64,000 nt of DNA, from contig NC_133538.1 in the NCBI RefSeq assembly GCF_048544455.1, forward strand, positions 150,120,422 through 150,184,421, given 5' to 3'. Both the position numbers and the translations under genes were made by a program. The DNA comes from Silene latifolia. Its lineage: Eukaryota; Streptophyta; Magnoliopsida; Caryophyllales; Caryophyllaceae. How positions within the stretch are numbered: position 1 is the first letter of the stretch; the number at the start of each line of letters is the position of its first letter. The notes under the pieces are model-generated. The model saw only the letters and a list, made by a program, of their open reading frames with translations, searched no databases and was not told where the DNA came from. Below are positions 23,760 through 35,553 of the stretch, one piece after another.

Positions 23760-23776
23760 TCCCCGGCAACGGTGCA
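23760..23776 (-). other. TG1 primer-binding site
   Basis: The minus strand reads TGCACCGTTGCCGGGGA, the Athila tRNA-Asp-type site with a changed 5' end. It lies just inside the 5' LTR. Confidence 0.8.
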
Positions 23777-24360
23777 AAAATTTAATGCCCGTCGTTGTGC
23801 ACCAAAGATAAATTTATAATTCCTAACTACAACTATAGATAGTGGTAGCAGGGTCGAACCACAGAGAGGCAGATGTAATTATTTGTTGTTTAATTTCAGT
23901 CTAAGGTAACGATTATGTGGGGGTTGTTTTGAATTGGTCTATAACTAATGAGCAATAAACTAAAGAAATGTATAAAATCAAATTTAAAATAAGTACTAAG
24001 ATGATCGGTTCACTGTAGTTTCGGCAGCAGCATACTAAGTAGGTCTGAAATAAACACATGAGGCGGAAAAACAAGAGGTCCTCTCGGTCCACTCTCAACA
24101 ATTAGCGTCTTTCGATCTCGCTACGGGTCCCTAATATCACTAGTACTGACTCTCATTCTGAAAAGTGGCTAAAAATCTAAACTTTACCTATCTTTCGATC
24201 TTAGCATAGTTTAGTCATTTTAATTGGTAGTCTAACAACTTTCCCTATCTTTCGATCTAATGGGTCGGTCATTTCTTGAGCATTCAACTAGTCGCGTGCA
24301 CTCGATTCGTCAAATATAGAATTTAAATCAATTAAAACGAAGCAAAACCTCACGTGGCCA

Positions 24361-24391
24361 GTCGATCGACCAGGGTGTGCGGTCGATCGAC
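24361..24391. repeat. GTCGATCGAC pair, TG1 5' LTR
   Basis: Exact copies start at 24361 and 24382, 21 bp apart. Confidence 0.9.
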
Positions 24392-24893
24392 CGTGGCGCG
24401 ATTTAGGTCGTATCATTCTACTGCCGCCTAATCTACAGATTCCCTACATCCTAGCACGAGGTGTTTAGCTACTCATGATATTGGTAAAAACAAAAACAAG
24501 ATTAACGAAATAGACTACTGAATTCATGCTTAAAATTGTTAAATAACAAATAACAATAAACAATAATTGGCTTCGGGAAACTAACTAGCAATTCTATTCT
24601 ATAAACGAAATATAAGCAATGAAACTGAATAAGAGCAGGAGAATACCGAACGGAATTGCAGAGAATAAAGATCCAGAAACCGAATGCAATTGTAAATTGT
24701 ACGAAACAATATTGAAAACCCTAATTATTTGATATTCTAATACCTAAATAAAACTGAATGGAAACTGAATGATTAAAGCTTAATGTCAGGTTACGTTATA
24801 TAGGAATATAACGTAACAACTTATTCCTAAACCTACAATACATTGGGCTTTCTTATGCTCGATCTTTTAATTCACGTCTGAAATAGCGGCTTG

Positions 24894-24995
24894 GTCGATC
24901 GACCATACAAGGCAGTCGATCAACTGAGGTATGCTGAATAGGAGTTCCTGTTAGTCGGGCTCTAGTCGATCGACCATAGGGTCCAGTCGATCGAC
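24894..24995. repeat. Double GTCGATCGAC pair, TG1 5' LTR U3
   Basis: Starts are at 24894, 24915 (one mismatch), 24965 and 24986. Spacing within each pair is 21 bp. Confidence 0.9.
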
Positions 24996-25278
24996 TAGAG
25001 TAGCTGGTAATCCGCTTTTAATTCTTCATAAAGTTGTCTTTCAAGCTTCGAAACGCGCACCGATTTCATCTCTCGAGTCTCTACTTCATGTCAAATGCAA
25101 TGCAAGGTACTCAGAGACGGATTTAGCTCAATATCTACTCATTGTCGCATAAATCTGCAATATTACATAAAAATACGATAGTAGACGAAATGGGGCAAAT
25201 AGTAGCATAAACTACACAAATGAGCTCTGAAATGCGTGTAAAATGGGGTGTAAAACATCATATTTAAGACACACATCA

Positions 25279-26989
25279 GGTACACACTCTATCATAGATA
25301 TTAGTTCTCCTATTTACTAAGTCCAAGAGGATACAAACAAGTCACCTCCAAGTTGTGTTAAACTAGGCTACTTTCGTCCACAATTTCTAAATGCTTTTGT
25401 GAAGAGCCAAATCTCTATGGTGTTAAAAACCACTGTAGGATCGCGAAATTCCCCATCTTGCCTTGACAAGAAGAAGGGTCGTCCCCTCTCCACCATGCAA
25501 CAACGATTGGATCATCAGTGGATAAAAGGGATTCAAAGTGTGTGAGTTTCATGATAGTTGTTTGCCTTTGGGTTTATTCACCCCCCCCCCCTTTTGTTAG
25601 CATTTGACGATTAAGAGCATTTCATGGCATTTTTTGTTTTTTTGATACTTGGCAATTTTCAACTTTGCATTTTTGAGCATTTTTTAGAGTAACCCCATTT
25701 GTAGCAAGGGTAATTCTATTAAAGCATAGGAGTCGATTTTTGCTCCTCATTTCATTGTGGCAATTTGCGAAGATTTGGTTTTGATTTGGTACTTGAACTC
25801 AATTTGATGTTTTTGTGCCCATTCCCTTTTTGTTGACAAAATGATGGTAGAATTGCAAGGACGATTGCATGGCGTCAAGGGTCACCTTGGATAAACGGTA
25901 GCCAAGGAGTTATCACACCACAAGGCACTCTTCACTAGGCCTTAGACCATGGGACAAAAGATACTAGTATGACACATCCTAGGGTGTCTTGAGAGTATTC
26001 TAGCAAACAAAGGCTCAAGGAGAAAAATTATCTACAAGGGCCTTATATACACTTGTCAAGCTTCCCAAAAAGGCGTTTTCACAAAAATTTTCTACCATGC
26101 AAACTACATGCCATGATGCAACTAAGATATATACAACTCTAATGCATATGTTTCTATCAACTAAAATACCATATAATCTAGATGCAACTCCTAACAACAC
26201 GAAGATACACAAACCGCAACAACAAAATACACCACATCCCCCTTGACATGTAAGTCCATCCTCCTCATATGAATAATGCAATCAAATGAAAGGGAAATAG
26301 GGATTAGAGCGATCATACCAAGCGGTCTTCACATTCCCTTGCTAATGCGTCAAATAAAGTGTCGTATCTATGCGAGAAGAGAACAAAAACACAACTACAT
26401 ACAATTCTACACTACTAAATTAAATAACATGTTTTTGGTTTTTGAAATTTTCAAATTTTTATGGATTTTATTTTTATGAAATTAAAAAACTTATTTTTGA
26501 GTTTTTTCGAAATTTTTCAAATTTTTGTATTTTGGAATGTAAATTCCAATTCCCCACTTTATTTTGGACATTGTCCTCAATGTACATGTAGGAGTAGAAA
26601 TAAAAGAAAAGACATAATTTTGGATTTTTGAATTTATGGAAATTGAAGTACAAATGCAATGATATGATATGATATGAATGGATGCATGCTCTAAGTAATT
26701 CAATTCTATATGACATATATAACAAATAAATGCAATCTAAACTATGCTAGATTATGCATGTTTTCTATTAAGTTGGAAGCTAATTTAAATTAGCTTAGGT
26801 CACCTATGATAAAACCTTCCCCAGACCGATTTAAGCAATATTTCTAGTGTAGAAAGGAATAGATTTGGTCGTTAATGACTCTGCATGAATGTAAGTTTAA
26901 CTATATGCAACTAACTACATGAAACATGTGAGATATATTATAACGCAAGCTAATCTAAAATGCAATGCAACTATACATGAGAGAGAAAT
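25279..26989 (-). other. Athila A 3' UTR
   Basis: This is non-coding DNA between the TG1 insertion and the end of the Athila A 3' ORF. It holds a C11 run at 25581-25591, AT-rich low-complexity DNA near 26430-26530, a polypurine-like TCTGGGGAAGG box on the minus strand near 26814-26825, and a CATTG-TCCT-CAATG hairpin at 26569-26582. No gene was recognised. Confidence 0.6.
26569..26582 (-). other. CATTG-AGGA-CAATG hairpin, Athila A
   Basis: The minus strand reads CATTGAGGACAATG, a perfect 5-bp stem with an AGGA loop. The same sequence occurs in the Athila E UTR (56846-56859), and a longer inverted relative is in TG1 and TG2. Confidence 0.6.
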
Positions 26990-27342
26990 AAGAGGTGTCA
27001 TACAAAGGAGGTAGCATGGCCAAGTGTCTCCAGCCATTGTATCCTTCATTATTATCATCATTGGGTCCTCCATACCCGCTATGCCCACCTTACTCTCCGT
27101 AACCTTCTCCTTGGTTATGGTATCCCCCACCTTGGCCGCCAAATTCCCCTCCTTGTTTGCCATAATTAGAGAACAAGAGATGTGGTTGAGTCCATGATAG
27201 AAGAGGGCCTCTAGGATTGATGTATCCTTGTTATGCCATGTTGTAGTAGGAGGAGCATTGGGCCAAGTAATTGTCAACCCGTCCATCGTGCACTCCAAGA
27301 TCAATATGTTTCATGAGTGTCATCAATTCACCCATGGATGGG
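26990..27342 (-). pseudogene. Athila A 3' ORF, C-terminal part
   Basis: The minus strand carries GELMTLMKHIDLGVHDGRVD followed by a NYLAQCSSYYN segment and a Gly-rich tail with repeated GGxGGG/GEGYG units. The first block matches the equivalent place in Athila B (ILQNIHRQLHQDRVDMYHT). It is the end of the ATHILA-type ORF whose upstream part lies beyond TG2. It is broken and no function is assigned. Confidence 0.5.
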
Positions 27343-27951
27343 TGATACCGTCGTAGAGTACCAAAGATAAATTTATAATTTCCAAACTACTACTATAGAT
27401 AGCGGCAGTCAAGGTCGAACCACAGAGAGGCGATGCAATTAATAGTTGTCTGATTTTAGTCTAAAGTAGCAAATGTGTGGGGGTTTGTTTTGAATTTTTC
27501 TATAACTAAAGGCAATAATAAAAACGGAACTAAAACAAATAAATAAGCAATAGATGAAAATGGATAAAATCAAATATTAAAAGGATGCTATGATGGTCGG
27601 TTCACTGTAGTTTTGGCGGCAGTATACTAGGTAGGTCTGAGAAAATCACGTAAGACGGGAAAATAAGAAGTCCTCTCGGTCCATTCTTAACAGGTAGCAT
27701 CTCTCGATCTAGCTACGGGTCCCTAATATTACTAGTACTGACTCTCGCCCTGAAAAGTGATTTAAAAGCCTAAATTAACTTATTTCTCGATCTTATTAAT
27801 TTAGTCGTCTTAATTAAGCAGTCTATTTCCCTCCCCTATCTTTCGATCTTATCGGGTCGGTCAATTCCTAAGCATTCAACTAGTCGCGTGCACTCGATTC
27901 GTCAAATATAGCAATTAAATCAATTAAACATAGTTAATCTCACGGGAGCCG

Positions 27952-27982
27952 GTCGATCGACCAGCGTAGGCGGTCGATCGAC
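27952..27982. repeat. GTCGATCGAC pair, TG2 3' LTR
   Basis: Exact copies start at 27952 and 27973, 21 bp apart. Confidence 0.9.
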
Positions 27983-28501
27983 CATGGCGCGACTCAAGTC
28001 TACGAATTTCTACGCCGCCTACACTACAGGTTCTCTACATCTTAGCACGAAGGATTTAGCTACTCATGATGGTGATAATGACAATAATAAGATTAACGGA
28101 TAAAGCTACTGAATTCATAATAGAATTAACTAAATATTTAACTAACATGAAACGATAATTCGGCTTTGGGAAACCTACACTAGCAATTCTAACTATGAAC
28201 GAATTAAAACAGCGAAACTGAACAAAAGATCAGAACAGAAGAATACCGTAAAGAATTGAAGAGAAAAGATCAAACCCAAAGCAAAAGGAAAACTTTATTG
28301 ACGGAAAATATTCTAAACTAATGAATTAATCAAAATTCAACTTTTTGTGATGAACCCTAATAAATTCGATGATATTCGATGCTGTTTTTTAGTAGGGAGG
28401 AGTTACGTTATATAGATAGTCATACATAACTTTATTCCTAAAACCTAATTACAATGGGCTTCGGAATTCTAATTAAACCTTGCGCGTAGAGTCGTGGGGT
28501 G

Positions 28502-28602
28502 GTCGATCGACCACTGAGACAAGTCGATCGACCACTCTCTTTCCTGCAGACTTTTGTTCAGCATTCTGACAGTCTATAGACCACGTAAGTCAGTCTATAG
28601 AC
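28502..28602. repeat. GTCGATCGAC pair plus GTCTATAGAC pair, TG2 3' LTR U3
   Basis: GTCGATCGAC starts at 28502 and 28523; the variant GTCTATAGAC starts at 28572 and 28593. Both pairs are spaced 21 bp. The variant stays a perfect palindrome despite two changes. Confidence 0.9.
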
Positions 28603-29578
28603 CACTGTAGCTGGTAGTCCGCTTCTAAATTCTCCATAAATCTATTTCCAGGCCTTGAAATGCGCACCAAGTTCATTTCTTGAGTAAATACTTCATGTCA
28701 AATAATATGCCAAGTACTCAGGGACGGATTCGGCTCGATTTCCGCTGGATTCTTCACATTTCTGCAATATTACACAAAAACACAAAAGTAGACGGAAATA
28801 GGGAAAATAGTAGCTTAAACTACACAAATGAGCTCTGAAATGCGTGTAAAATAGGATGTAAAACATCATATTAAGGACACGCATCAAACTTCCCCAAACC
28901 AAACCCTTGCTTGTCCCCAAGCAAGAACTAGACTCAATCCTAAAACCTAATGGAACGAGTTCAATCTCAGAGCGAAATGCAAACCGAATAGCGTAAACCA
29001 ATTTAATGCAACAACTAACAATCAATTAGCGATGTGAATCATGCAAACGAGTTATGTAGTCGTTAGAAACTGCTGAACCGTCAACTATATAGACTTATCA
29101 TTATGGACTCTCACGGGTCGCTCATATCACACATAAGCACAGGTGAATATATGTAAAAGATAGAAAGAATTCATTTTGTAATGACACTCACCTAACTACG
29201 ACCCAAAAGGCAGTCTAATATGAAAATAATCTCTACAACCGTACATATGCATTCCAACCAAACAAATGACCATGACACATGCCGAGGTAAATATGGATAT
29301 GTGAGGTATGGACAAGAAGGGCTAAGACAAATTTGGATAAAAATAGAGTTAAAAGCCAAGCTAGTAATTAAGGGAACCAAATTACAACAACATCCAACTT
29401 CTTGCTCAAGATTTCAATCGAAACGGTGCTAATAGTAAGCACGAATTTCACAATTTCCACAATTAGTCAACTCCCCATAAAATACAAATATAATATGGGA
29501 GTATAAATCATCAACCCAATAACTTTCACTTTACCGCATATGATTTTTTTCCCTTCTCGAATTTTTCCACGGGGCTCA

Positions 29579-29609
29579 GTCGATCGACCATTGTTTCCAG
29601 TCGATCGAC
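29579..29609. repeat. GTCGATCGAC pair, TG2 UTR
   Basis: Exact copies start at 29579 and 29600, 21 bp apart. Confidence 0.9.
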
Positions 29610-30761
29610 TGTCCTTCTACAGTACAACACGAATTTCCTTTTTCTTCGTCTTTTTTTTTCTTTTTTTTTTCTTTCCCTTCAATCATTTCACTAAGTTCTC
29701 ATAAAGAGCAATAGCTACCAAAAAACGAAATAACAATCCCAAGAATATAAACTACTAGCTTGACGAGGGAAGGCTAAATGTAGGATGTAGTAACGGGACA
29801 AAAAGGCTATTTTTGGCAGTGTGGAGCTTATGGGCAAAATGAATAAAGGGGTGACCTTTTCCGCATGTCTCAACTAACCACGAATCGAATGAATACAAGT
29901 ATTAAGCAGATTAAGTTCATATTTATGCATATTGATATAACATGTCTCACAAGGAGTACTACTCACATTCCTAGATAAACCGGTCATGAATGTCACCAGT
30001 TATGAGCTCTAAACCTCAGAAATATAAGTAGTTTGCCATAAATCTAAGTCAAGTTTCAAGATTCAGCGAATAAATTAACAAAAACTCGTAGACTATGCAT
30101 ATATGATTCTACTAATAACATGTCAATTAAGCACGGCTTAGGCAAAAACAGCTGAAAATGCAATGTCATCATTGAAAGACTACCGTTCTGACTCAACCTA
30201 TATGCTAAAATAAATGTGCAATTTTTTGAATTTTTGAAATTTTTCAATTTTTTTTTTGAAATTTTGAATATATATAGGAAATGAAAAAACAAATGCAAAC
30301 TGAAGTGCAATAAACGTGAAACAAAAATGCAATAGAACATGTGAATGCACTGCGCAAAACCCTTCCCCAAACCAAATCACACAATGTCCCCATTGTGCAA
30401 AATCATGTAATGAAATAAAAGGGAAACGGGAATTTGCGATAAATTAACTAAATAAGACATGGAGTTTAAACTCGGAAACTCACAAGACTTTAAGCGCAGC
30501 AAAGGGAAACCTCCCCAAACCAGCGTGAGCTAGGAGGTTTCAGTAGCCAGCAGTGCTACTATAAAGTACCTGAAAACACAAAAGTACCGCGCATAATTCC
30601 GAGAAGAGAATTTACTAAACGCAAAATTATGTGTAAAATAAGAAAACGGAAGAAAACAGAAATGAATCGGAGAAAAAAGTGGAGAAAAGACTCCCTCAAT
30701 TCCGCAATCGACCAAACACAGCAGGGGAAATAGTCGTGAGCAGGTACAGCAGCGGGGCACG

Positions 30762-30841
30762 GTCGATCGACCAGGCCGACAGGAGCAGAAGCCCCCGGAA
30801 TCGCGGCTCAGTCGATCGACCAAGATGGCCAGTCGTTCGAC
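30762..30841. repeat. GTCGATCGAC cluster, TG2 UTR
   Basis: A single copy at 30762 is followed by a pair at 30811 and 30832 (one mismatch), 21 bp apart. Confidence 0.85.
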
Positions 30842-31077
30842 TGAAATACCTGTTGTAAGTTTCTCATTTCTTCGATTTAGCTCAATAAATTGAGCTACTA
30901 GGGTCTATGAACCTGCAAATACACATAATAACACTCCCAAATTTGCGCAAAACATAAAGTAACAATCTAAAGTCTTTCAAATCCTAAGCAAACTTATTAA
31001 AGCGAAGTCTCGCGCAAACCAAAACAATAAAAAGTCTAACAAAATCAATAAAATGTTCTTGAAAAAGTCTTAATCAA

Positions 31078-34000
31078 CTAATAGTTGATCAAGAATGGCC
31101 ACGGAATGGCCCACTTGCTTGGCTTCTGGCTACAAAAAGTAGCCTCTACAATGCTCATCTCCTCAGCTACACTCCTATCAATTCCAATATCCGCAGAACT
31201 CAACGGATCAGCACCTCCAACATCTTCCCAATCAATGATCTCGTCTGGCTCGTCAAAATCCAAATCGGACTCTGTCACCTTGACTGGCTCCTCATCCGGC
31301 TCCTCATCTGTACCATAGCTAAGACATCCTAGGCCGCATCTTTGAACGATTGGCTCCTTCACAGCTAGAGCAATGAACGACTCTTTCTTTCCCAAACCAT
31401 TTCCTGCAATATCCAAAACAGAAGAATCTTCCTCCAATTTCCTCCCAATCTGGGGCGGAGGTGTTATAGCAGAAACAGGCGTAGGGGTAGGCATATCAGA
31501 AACCACAAAATAAAATTTCTTTTCAGAAATCGTATTACAAGTGACTGGCCACATAGGATCTTTCTTCTTAGCGGTCTGGGCAAAAACAATGGACTGTTTC
31601 CCGACTTTAAAGGTCAATGTCCCTGAGCCAACATCTATAACTGCACCAGCAGTGTGCAGAAATGGTCTACCCAAAATGATAGGAATGTGAGCATCTTCGG
31701 GTATATCTAGTACAACGAAGTCAACTTGGAAAAATAACTTTCCTATTTGCACAGGAATATCCTCTAAGACTCCTATAGGCTGGACCGCAAAATGACCAGC
31801 CATCTGTACTGTCATGTTAGTAACTGCAAACCTAGTCAATTTCAATTTCTTAGCAAGACTCAAAGGCATAACGCTAATACTGGCCCCTAGGTCACACAAG
31901 GCATTCTCAATTGAGAAGGTGCCAATATTACATGGAACAGAAAAGCTACCAGGGTCAGCTAACTTATGAGGTGCAGTATGAGTCAAATAGGAACATGATT
32001 CCTCAGTTAGTGCGACAGATTGCATAGTATCAAGTGACTTATTTTTAGACAAAAGCTGCTTCATAAACTTCGTGTAAGCAGGCACTTGATTAACTAATTC
32101 TAAGAAAGGAACTTGCACATTTAAACTACGAATAACATTTTCAAATTTGTTAAACGATACTTGTTCCTTTGTCGGCACCAATCTCTCTGGATAAGGGGCT
32201 GTAAGAAGCAACTTAGCCCTTTCCTCTAGATCTCTCATACCGACATCAGTGGACTTAGGGTGAAAATCCACTACCTTGTCTTTGTTGTAGCTCGAACCTT
32301 CTTCAGACCGTCTCAGGAATAAACCATTGACCGTCATGGGGTCATACTTTGGAACCGGAACTAACCCATCAGCATTTGGATCTTGCCTCAATAATCTCGG
32401 AGTTGTCGTACCCCGAAATAAGTGGTCCCTCAAGTTATCTGGCATTAGAGGACGAAAAGGTTCACGATCAGCAGCATCTTCAGTCGATCCACCATGCAGG
32501 TCATTCGATCGACTGGCTTCCTCAGGACCAGAAGCTGTACTATTTCGCGTACTGGTCGATCGACAGGGTATGTCAGTCAATCGACTGATATACCTGCTGA
32601 TTGTCTTTTTCTTGCTACTGTTCGTTCCAGCCTTCTTCTTGCTCGGTTCCGCCTCATCTTTTTCAGTAACATCCTCGACCATAGCGGGCCCATCAAGGGT
32701 GGACCCACTCCTCAAAGTGATCGCATTTAGGGTCTCTTTCTGATCCGGCTGCGACGGTAAATGCCCCGGAGCTCGAGTTGCACTTTTGCTTGCAAGTTGG
32801 GCAATTTGACTATCCAACATCTTTGTAGAAGTCTCTCTAGCTAGAGACTCCTTTTGCAGCAGACCCGACAAGTTCTGAACCATATTTTTCAACTCGGAAA
32901 TATCAGAACCTTGAAATTGTTGCTGCTGAGGCACATAGGGAGGCTTTTGATACTGCTGCTGCTTATGAGGGGGCACATAACTCTACTGCTGCAGCTGCTG
33001 TGGACCCGGATTAAGGACATTTTGGTTAGTCCACCTCAAATTGGGGTGGACATTAGAGGGGTCGCGATAAGTACCAGTTTGCCTATAATGTTGAAAGGCA
33101 GCACATGTTTCATTCGAACTAGTACAAAACTCCGAAACATGTCCCTCTCCTCCACATCTTTTGCATGTAAAGGGACCGTCTGAAACTGCATTAACTTTAT
33201 ATATACCTCATTTTTGGGATCCCCCAAAATCTATCTTGTCGAATCTCGCAGTAAGGGCCTATATTGCAGCTACATCAGGGGATTCAGCTGATCTTCTCTG
33301 ATTTCTTCTAGAATTCCCATGCTCAACTTTATGGGTGGCTATGTCATCGATGATTTTCCACCCCTTTGTCTCACCACTATTTTCTTGAAATCTCCCATTG
33401 GCTGTAGCATCTAGAATAACTCTCTGATCATCATAAAGACTATTATATAATTGGTTGCACAGAAACCATTTCTCGAACCCATGGTGCGGAATAGTTCACA
33501 CTAGTCTCTTGAAACGGACCCATGCCTCATGAAAATGTTCATCAGGACCCTGTTTAAAGCTCGTAATTTGAGCTCTAATCGCATTGGTCTTCGAGGCAGA
33601 GAAATATTTCTTGTAAAATGCTAGGGCCAGCGAATTCCAGTCAGTGATCGCATTAGCAGCTCGATCCAAATCTCGGTACCACTCCCTAGCAGCATCACGA
33701 AGCGAGAATATGAACATCGTCTCTTTTACCTGATCCGGGGTAACACTTGCTGGTGGGGCTATGGAACAACAGTAGTCAAGGAATGTCTACATATGTTTAG
33801 CTGCATCTTCATTTGCAGCTCCCCCAAATTGGTTTCTCTCAACCAAGTTAATGTAGGACGATTTTGGTTCGAATTTTCTATCCGTCCCAGCTGGCAACAC
33901 GAATCCCTTGTAGAGATTCTCAGCTTTTGGCTCGGAGTGACTGGCTATACTTGCTTCTTCAGCCATATCTGGAGATGTAACGGTCTCAGCTGAAGAAGTA

Positions 34001-34173
34001 GAAATAGGAGATGAAGGTGGATCCTCCTCAAATAGCTCGTTCTCGTAGTAACTGGACAGAGTACTCAGCTCTTCCTCTGTCGGCAATATTCTAAATGATT
34101 GTCTCAACTCGCGCAAAGTCCTTTCGATCTCAGGATCTAATGGTCTCAGTACACCACCGTGTGACCTGCGCAT
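31078..34173 (-). pseudogene. gag-protease of TG2 with acidic C-terminal tail
   Basis: The start ATG is at 34173 (MRRSHGGVLRPLDPEIERTL). In order come an N-terminal gag block, FEPKSSYINLVERNQFGGAA, a capsid core with AAREWYRDLD and FYKKYFSASKTNAIRA (Retrotrans_gag family), a CCHC knuckle near 33100-33170, a Gln-rich stretch, a linker made of the GTCGATCGAC repeats, and protease (ALCDLGASISVMP, then IPIILGRPFLHTAGAVIDVG). The last 150 or so residues are an acidic tail (GLGCLSYGTDEE, DLDFDEPDEIIDWEDV) shared with TG1. The knuckle-to-end half is largely open (longest stretch 632 codons); a few breaks lie upstream. No pol follows. Confidence 0.8.
32483..32585. repeat. GTCGATCGAC pairs inside the TG2 gag-protease linker
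   Basis: Degenerate copies start at 32483 and 32504, and at 32555 and 32576. Both pairs keep the 21-bp spacing and the linker stays open through them. Confidence 0.85.
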
Positions 34174-34275
34174 AAGAGGAAACTACAAGTAGAATATGAG
34201 AGAAGTTTAAGGAACAGATGTCCTTTAAACTAAGAAAAAGACTAAAATAAAAACAACTAGAATTAAACAATTGCC

Positions 34276-34293
34276 TCCCCGGCAACGGCGCCA
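34276..34293 (-). other. TG2 primer-binding site, tRNA-Asp type
   Basis: The minus strand reads TGGCGCCGTTGCCGGGGA a few bases inside the 5' LTR, identical to the Athila D site. Confidence 0.9.
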
Positions 34294-34908
34294 AAATTTG
34301 ATACCGTCGTAGAGTACCAAATATAAATTTATAATTTCAAAACTACTACTATAGATAGCGGCAGTCAGGGTCGAACCACAGAGAGGCGATGCAATTAATA
34401 GTTGTCTGATTTTAGTCTAAAGTAGCAAATGTGTGGGGGTTTGTTTTGAATTTTTCTATAACTAAAGGCAATAATAAAAACGGAACTAAAATAAATAAAT
34501 AAGCAATAGATGAAAATGTATAAAATCAAATATTTAAAGGATGCTAAGATGGTCGGTTCACTGTAGTTTCGGCAGCAGTATACTAGGCAGGTCTGAGAAA
34601 ATCACGTAAGATGGGGAAATAAGAAGTCCTCTCGGTCCATTCTTAACAGGTAGCATCTCTCGATCTAGCTACGGGTCCCTAATATTACTGGTACTGACTC
34701 TCACCCCAAAAAGTGATTTAAAAGCCTAAATTAACTTATCTCTCGATCTTATTAATTTAGTCGTCTTAATTAAGTAGTCTATTTCCCTCCCCTATCTTTC
34801 GATCTTATCGGGTCGGTCAATTCCTAAGCATTCAACTAGTCGCGTGCACTCGATTCGTCAAATATAGCAATTAAATCAATTAAAACGGAGTTAATCTCAC
34901 GGGAGCCG

Positions 34909-34939
34909 GCCGATCGACCAGCGTAGGCGGTCGATTGAC
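34909..34939. repeat. GTCGATCGAC pair, TG2 5' LTR
   Basis: Both copies have a single mismatch; starts at 34909 and 34930 are 21 bp apart. Confidence 0.8.
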
Positions 34940-35453
34940 CATGGCGCGACTCAGGTCTACGAATTTCTACGCTGCCTACACTACAGATTCCCTACATCTT
35001 AGCACGGAGGATTTAGCTACTCATGATGGCGATAATGACAACAATAAGATTAACAGATAAAGCTACTGAATTCATAATAGAATTAACTAAATATTTAACT
35101 AACATGAAACGATAATTCGGCTTTGGGAAACCTACACAAGCAATTCTAACTATGAACAAATTAAAACAGCGAAACTGAACAAAAGAACAGAAGAGTACCT
35201 TAAAGAATTGAAGAGAAAAGATCAAACCCAAAGCAAAAGGAAAACTTTATTAACGGAAAATATTCTAAACTAATGAATTAATCAAAATTCAACTTTTTGT
35301 TATGAACCCTAATAAATTCGATGATATTCGATGTTGTTTTTCAGTAGGGAGGAGTTACGTTATATAGATAGTCATACGTAACTTTATTCCTAAAACCTAA
35401 TTACAATGGGCTTCGTAATTCTAATTAAACCTTGCGCGTAGAGTCGTGGGGTG

Positions 35454-35553
35454 GTCGATCGACCACTGAGACCAGTAGATCGACCACTCTCTTTCCTGCA
35501 GACTTTGTTCAACATTCTGACAGTCTATAGACCACGTAAGTCAGTCTATAGAC
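35454..35553. repeat. Double motif pair, TG2 5' LTR U3
   Basis: Starts are at 35454 and 35475 (GTCGATCGAC type) and at 35523 and 35544 (GTCTATAGAC type). Spacing within each pair is 21 bp. Confidence 0.85.

Larger units (their letters stand above)
15081..25278 (-). mobile_element. TG1: gag-protease-only LTR element (pol-less, Athila-like)
   Basis: LTRs of about 1.5 kb (15081-16574 and 23783-25278) with TGAT/ATCA-type ends are flanked by the duplication ggtac (15076-15080 and 25279-25283). The primer site, gag, protease and a long UTR with several polypurine tracts lie on the minus strand. No RT, RNase H or integrase is visible anywhere between the LTRs. This matches the described class of non-autonomous elements with terminal repeats plus gag (TR-GAG). 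A 1.76-kb solo LTR is inserted between gag and protease. LTRs differ by roughly 3% over the first 230 bp by hand count. The coding part has several breaks. Confidence 0.8.
23783..25278 (-). repeat. TG1 5' LTR
   Basis: This is the partner of 15081-16574. GTCGATCGAC pairs are at 24361/24382, 24894/24915 and 24965/24986, all 21 bp apart. The TATA box is at 24796-24802 on the minus strand. The duplication ggtac follows at 25279. Confidence 0.85.
27343..28886 (-). repeat. TG2 3' LTR
   Basis: It carries a GTCGATCGAC pair at 27952/27973, a double cluster at 28502-28602 and a minus-strand TATA box at 28408-28414. The polypurine tract GGTTTGGGGAAGTT (minus strand) abuts it at 28887. Confidence 0.85.
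28887..31077 (-). other. TG2 3' UTR
   Basis: This 2.2-kb non-coding region is collinear with the TG1 UTR. It has polypurine boxes on the minus strand near 28887, 30363 and 30512, a pyrimidine run (plus strand) at 29637-29690, and a hairpin CACAATG-TCCC-CATTGTG at 30380-30397. GTCGATCGAC copies are at 29579/29600, 30762 and 30811/30832. Confidence 0.65.

Noticed and set aside
25581-25591. C11 run, and the G14 run at 39545-39558, as possible functional tracts
   Set aside because: Simple homopolymers in non-coding UTR or spacer; slippage or assembly noise is sufficient explanation.
15659-35553. CRISPR-like array suggested by short palindromic repeats with spacers
   Set aside because: The repeats are only 10 bp, occur mostly in pairs scattered over LTRs, UTR and gag of plant retrotransposons, and there are no cas-like genes.
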